Positions 4,720 to 7,050 of a DNA stretch of 7,050 nucleotides are shown here, piece by piece; position 1 is the stretch's first letter; every line of letters begins with the position of its first letter. The notes under the pieces were generated by a model, which saw nothing but the letters and a program-made list of their open reading frames with translations, did no database searches and had not been told where the DNA came from. Where the stretch lies: assembly GCA_902491575.1 (NCBI GenBank), contig CABUID010000028.1:1-7050 (forward strand), written 5' to 3'. This stretch comes from an uncultured Bacillota bacterium. Lineage in GTDB: Bacteria; Bacillota_I; Bacilli_A; RFN20; CAG-631. The translations under genes and the position numbers were made by a program.

Positions 4720-5877
4720 TTAATTTCTTGAAATTTTTATTCTTGTTGTTTTTTCTTCTTCTCCAGTTCTTGTGTTTCTTATAATGTATAAATTATTGTG
4801 ATTTTTAACTACTTCATATGGATCAATTTTAGTCATTCTTCTTCTTTTTCCAAGAGCATCTGTATCATTCATTACTTTAACTATTGTTCCTGGAGGAAGC
4901 TGCCATCCTACTTTTTCTTTTATTTTATTATTCTCATAAATTAATCTTTCGATAATTTGTATTTCTAATTTTATATCATTATGAACCATTTCAGGACTTG
5001 TTTTATTATTTAATAATTTAGTTAATGTTTTATGAGGTCTTTTATTATATTCTGAAACAAATTTATATAATTCTTTTTGAGGTATTAATTTTCCATAACC
5101 TTCGTCATAAAAATGATCTTTAATTGTTCGAATTACTCTATCAACAATAGCAAGACTACTATGATTTGGACTTGTTCCTTCATCAGTTTTAATTCTAAAA
5201 ACAGGTTCATATATAATTTTTCGTTTATCATAAATAAATCTTTTAATAAAATTACTATTAAAAGCTGCTTCTGAATCAGATCTAATAATACTTGGATTCC
5301 AACCTTGTTCAAATAAATTTTGCATCGCTAAAAATATTGGTAATGTTGACTTTTTTTCGATTTTATTTTTACCTTTTATTTTTACATTAATATTTGTTCT
5401 AGTTATAAATAAATATCTTGTATTAACTTCAATCGCAATTAAATAACAATTATTTTTGGAATAAAATAAATCAATTTGATAACTACCTGGAAATGAAACA
5501 TGATGTAAGGCATATAATTTTTTATTCTTTTTATAATCAAAATTTCGATCTGTTTTTTCTGTTCTTTTAATTGGTTGAATATCATCTTTATCTTCAACAT
5601 TTATTTCTTCAACAATTTTTTCATCTTTTTTATCTAATAATGCTATCTTTTGTGAAATATAAGTTGCATACCAGTCATCAATTGTTCTATTTCCAAAACG
5701 AAGTTTAGAAATTATTGGATTTTTTAGATTATTTAAATAATAATTTTTAATATTTATATCAGGAATATTATTAATTAAATGAAATTTAAATTGCGTTTTA
5801 TCAAGACAATCAGGTATTAAAAATATTTGATTTATAACATTAAATAAATTATCAAACTCAATATTGTTAAAATCCAT
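4720..5877 (-). CDS. INT: Maverick rve-family integrase (retroviral-like DDE/D fold)
   Basis: Inserts the element into host DNA. In the 385-residue protein beginning at the ATG at 5877, the RNase H-like core shows the first catalytic Asp in SYQIDLF (D136) and the second in IIRSDSEAAF (D201). The third is in SSLAIVDRVIRTIKD, where Asp (D246) stands in the place usually held by Glu. The DRxxRTIK context is otherwise typical of Maverick-type integrases. The C-terminal region (PPGTIVKVMND, KIDPYEVVKN, LYIIRNTRTGEE) looks like the SH3-like or chromo-like DNA-binding barrel that ends many integrases. No HHCC zinc finger is seen in the N-terminal 90 residues. An in-frame extension upstream to 5937 would need a TTG start and is rejected; TTCATTTATTTTTTATC before the ATG supports 5877. 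The gene converges on the 115-aa gene with 13 bases between stops. It lacks the TAAA seen near other stops. Confidence 0.92.
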   Translation of the reverse strand: MDFNNIEFDNLFNVINQIFLIPDCLDKTQFKFHLINNIPDINIKNYYLNNLKNPIISKLRFGNRTIDDWYATYISQKIALLDKKDEKIVEEINVEDKDDIQPIKRTEKTDRNFDYKKNKKLYALHHVSFPGSYQIDLFYSKNNCYLIAIEVNTRYLFITRTNINVKIKGKNKIEKKSTLPIFLAMQNLFEQGWNPSIIRSDSEAAFNSNFIKRFIYDKRKIIYEPVFRIKTDEGTSPNHSSLAIVDRVIRTIKDHFYDEGYGKLIPQKELYKFVSEYNKRPHKTLTKLLNNKTSPEMVHNDIKLEIQIIERLIYENNKIKEKVGWQLPPGTIVKVMNDTDALGKRRRMTKIDPYEVVKNHNNLYIIRNTRTGEEEKTTRIKISRN

Positions 5878-5887
5878 GATAAAAAAT

Positions 5888-5893
5888 AAATGA
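5888..5893 (-). promoter_or_regulatory. Trichomonad-type initiator (TCATTT) for the integrase gene
   Basis: Read on the minus strand, TTCATTTATTTTTTATC runs into the ATG at 5877. The initiator A at 5891 would give a 14-base 5' UTR. It fixes the integrase start and lies between the stop of the 57-aa gene and the integrase. A second TCATTT at 5905-5900 lies a little further upstream. Confidence 0.6.
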
Positions 5894-5908
5894 ATTAAAA
5901 ATGATTTA

Positions 5909-6082
5909 TTAACTATAAGTGTTTTCTTGTTGTTCAATTGATGCTAGTGATTGTTTTGAAAGATCCTTATCTTCTGAAAGACAGCAACAATTTTCAATTA
6001 AGGTAATAAACCCACATGTAATAATTGCACCGAAACCAAAAATAGCAAGATACAAACATATATCGATTGTTTCAAAGGTCAT
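5909..6082 (-). CDS. Hypothetical 57-aa single-pass membrane protein
   Basis: Not recognised as a family. Reading the minus strand from the ATG at 6082 gives 57 residues ending at TAA (5911-5909). Residues 8-29 form one strongly hydrophobic segment (ICLYLAIFGFGAIITCGFITL), a clear transmembrane helix close to the N-terminus. It is followed by a cysteine triplet (NCCCLSED) at the membrane boundary, a typical place for lipid attachment, and a polar tail (DKDLSKQSLASIEQQENTYS). The upstream ACACTTTAAACA is a near-match to the initiator (ACACTT instead of TCACTT) with a 10-base UTR. TAAA follows the stop directly. The start overlaps the end of the 54-aa gene by 11 bases in another frame. A membrane-interacting virion or egress role is possible but only inferred. 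Confidence 0.65.
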   Translation of the reverse strand: MTFETIDICLYLAIFGFGAIITCGFITLIENCCCLSEDKDLSKQSLASIEQQENTYS

Positions 6083-6236
6083 TGTTTAAAGTGTTTCGGT
6101 TATTTTCTACATAAACCGTAAAAATTGGTCTTTTATTAGGTTGATAACCGATTTCATCGTCTGAGTAAATACCAAGGTCTTCAAGAGTTAATGACTCTGA
6201 AAAATATTTTGGTGTTGAAGGACGTTCAATATTCAT
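6072..6236 (-). CDS. Hypothetical 54-aa protein
   Basis: Not recognised. The minus strand from the ATG at 6236 gives 54 codons ending in TGA (6074-6072). The product is soluble and mildly acidic: an N-terminal RPSTPKYFSESLTLEDLGIY, then DDEIGYQPNKRPIFTVYVE and an Asn-rich end (NNRNTLNNDL). There is no membrane segment. The start is well supported by ATCATTTCATTTTTATTA, which holds two initiator matches (TCATTT at 6253-6248 and 6248-6243); the nearer gives a 10-base UTR. The end overlaps the 57-aa gene, whose near-initiator sits inside this coding sequence, so the two probably have separate overlapping transcripts. It is one of the two genes here that lacks TAAA close to its stop. Confidence 0.6.
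   Translation of the reverse strand: MNIERPSTPKYFSESLTLEDLGIYSDDEIGYQPNKRPIFTVYVENNRNTLNNDL
6089..6094 (-). promoter_or_regulatory. Near-match initiator (ACACTT) for the 57-aa gene
   Basis: On the minus strand, ACACTTTAAACA directly precedes the ATG at 6082. It differs from the initiator only in the first base. The candidate start at 6092 gives a 10-base UTR, matching the spacing in the other genes. Confidence 0.4.
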
Positions 6237-6242
6237 TAATAA

Positions 6243-6253
6243 AAATGAAATGA
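6243..6253 (-). promoter_or_regulatory. Double trichomonad-type initiator for the 54-aa gene
   Basis: On the minus strand, TCATTTCATTT contains two overlapping TCATTT matches, with candidate start bases at 6251 and 6246. They lie 15 and 10 bases before the ATG at 6236. The site sits in the 35-base gap after the stop of the 258-aa gene. Confidence 0.6.
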
Positions 6254-6271
6254 TTTTTTAAAAATTTTTTA

Positions 6272-7048
6272 TTAATCTTTAAAAATAGCAACTGTGTCTG
6301 GATCAATAATTGCTGTAACTACACCAACTATCATTCTCTGAATTCTAGTTGTTATCGGTTGAGATTCTCTAACAATATTGCCATCATATAAAATAATGTC
6401 ACCTGGTTGATAAGGCCATGAATCTCTAACTTTAAAGTAAAAATCACCATGTGTTGCAAAATCTATCGTATCTTGTTGTATAATTATATCTCTCTTAACC
6501 ACATCACCTATTGTTATTTTATCTCCTTTTTTATGCTTTGCAACAACAATACCTAAAAATTCTTTATAATACCCTGTGGGTTTAACTGATGGAATACAGT
6601 TTATACTGTCAGTTTCATTTATGTATTTTCCATCTTCTAATTTATATACCTTTCCACTCATAAATACAGGTGCACCAATTTCGTATTTATCCAAGTCTTC
6701 AGTAAGTGGTGCGTTGTGAGTAATTGTTGTGTTCATCTGCTTATTTGAAGTACAATCAATATAACCAGCTCTTTTACCTTGATAATTATAAAAATCTAAA
6801 TTATGATTTGAAAGTGAATAAATTCTCCATTCATATGATGTAGTTGAATCACTTCGATTAAACTCTAAATATGTATCTACTGCTTGCGTATCAGGTCTAT
6901 TTTTATCTTCTCCAAAACTAAATAATTTAGTATCATCTTGTTTTCTTATTGATAATGAAGTTTCATTATCACCATAAAAGCCTAATGAATTTCCAAAATT
7001 TAAAAAAGTGTGTTTTTCTCCTTTGACTGCTTTATCACCCAAAGACAT
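6272..7048 (-). CDS. Beta-rich candidate structural or fibre-like protein, possibly 5' truncated
   Basis: No firm family. The 258 visible residues have few obvious helices and many short strands with Gly, Asn and Thr. The N-terminal half (HTFLNFGNSLGFYGDN, SYEWRIYSLSNHNLDFYNYQ, KRAGYIDCTS, NTTITHNAPL) resembles the style of viral fibre or tail-spike shafts and heads. The C-terminal half carries two possibly repeated modules: IGAPVFMSGKVYKLEDG followed by FLGIVVAKHKKGDKITI, and GDIILYDGNIV followed by VGVVTAIIDPDTVAIF. The second resembles the 115-aa protein. There is no signal peptide, membrane segment or catalytic motif. The ATG at 7048 is two bases from the window edge, so neither its promoter nor an upstream extension can be judged. 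TAAA follows the stop. A virion role is inferred from composition and element context. Confidence 0.7.
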   Translation of the reverse strand: MSLGDKAVKGEKHTFLNFGNSLGFYGDNETSLSIRKQDDTKLFSFGEDKNRPDTQAVDTYLEFNRSDSTTSYEWRIYSLSNHNLDFYNYQGKRAGYIDCTSNKQMNTTITHNAPLTEDLDKYEIGAPVFMSGKVYKLEDGKYINETDSINCIPSVKPTGYYKEFLGIVVAKHKKGDKITIGDVVKRDIIIQQDTIDFATHGDFYFKVRDSWPYQPGDIILYDGNIVRESQPITTRIQRMIVGVVTAIIDPDTVAIFKD

Positions 7049-7050
7049 GA

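Larger units (their letters stand above)
1..7050. mobile_element. Internal part of a Maverick/Polinton element, probably from a trichomonad
   Basis: Three hallmark genes occur together in 7 kb: a protein-primed family B DNA polymerase, an A32-like packaging ATPase and an rve-type integrase. This combination is the known signature of Maverick/Polinton elements. Between them lie small compact genes on both strands, as in viral genomes. No terminal inverted repeats or target-site duplications are visible, and no double-jelly-roll capsid or adenovirus-like protease gene was recognised, so the window is internal or the element is incomplete. Virophages and polinton-like viruses can share an rve integrase and an A32-like ATPase, but the protein-primed polymerase beside them favours a Maverick. 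All genes except the two edge ones are complete and open, with no frameshift seen, which suggests a recent or functional copy. Confidence 0.85.

Noticed and set aside
5878..5937. In-frame extension of the integrase upstream to 5937
   Set aside because: It begins with TTG, overlaps the 57-aa gene, and lies upstream of the initiator at 5893-5888.
1..7050. CRISPR array, tRNA or rRNA gene, bacterial operon with Shine-Dalgarno sites
   Set aside because: I saw no regularly spaced repeats, no tRNA-like or rRNA-like sequence, and no consistent purine-rich ribosome site before the starts. The gene set is that of a eukaryotic element.
1..7050. Terminal inverted repeats of the element within the window
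   Set aside because: The left edge is inside the polymerase gene and the right edge is inside or at the start of the 258-aa gene, so no terminus is included.

Overview
The window reads as an internal piece of a Maverick/Polinton, a large self-synthesising DNA transposon or integrated virus of eukaryotes. Three hallmark genes support this: a protein-primed family B DNA polymerase (cut off by the window start), an A32/FtsK-HerA-type genome-packaging ATPase, and a retroviral-like (rve) integrase. No terminal inverted repeats, capsid protein or adenovirus-like protease were recognised, so both ends of the element and several core genes probably lie outside. The DNA is AT-rich, uses the standard code, and packs 12 genes on both strands with no gap over about 50 bases.

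The likely host is a trichomonad (Trichomonas or a relative). Five genes carry an exact match to the trichomonad initiator TCA(C/T)(A/T)(A/T) 10-14 bases upstream of their ATG, and a sixth carries a one-base variant. Most genes also have a TAAA overlapping or just after the stop codon, as expected of the trichomonad poly(A) signal. The host assignment is inference from these signals, not from a similarity search.

Layout: bases 2-1660 hold the polymerase (+). Bases 1697-3460 hold five small unrecognised genes in alternating orientation (86, 98, 120, 110 and 131 aa). Bases 3463-4311 hold the packaging ATPase (+), whose ATG is two bases from the ATG of the divergent 131-aa gene. Bases 4359-4706 hold a 115-aa beta-rich gene of strikingly higher GC with several inverted repeats. 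Bases 4720-7048 are a leftward block: the integrase (ATG at 5877), a 57-aa single-pass membrane protein, a 54-aa protein overlapping it by 11 bases, and a 258-aa beta-rich protein with structural or fibre-like character that runs to the right edge.

In family terms, the polymerase would copy the element by protein priming, the ATPase would package it into a capsid encoded elsewhere, and the integrase would insert it into the host genome. The two beta-rich proteins are the best virion-structure candidates, but that rests on composition and weak mutual resemblance. Nothing seen here defines a clearly new enzymatic system. The less expected points are the promoter grammar, the divergent start pair whose initiators lie inside each other's genes, the GC-rich island gene, the Asp in place of Glu in the integrase, and the micro-genes.
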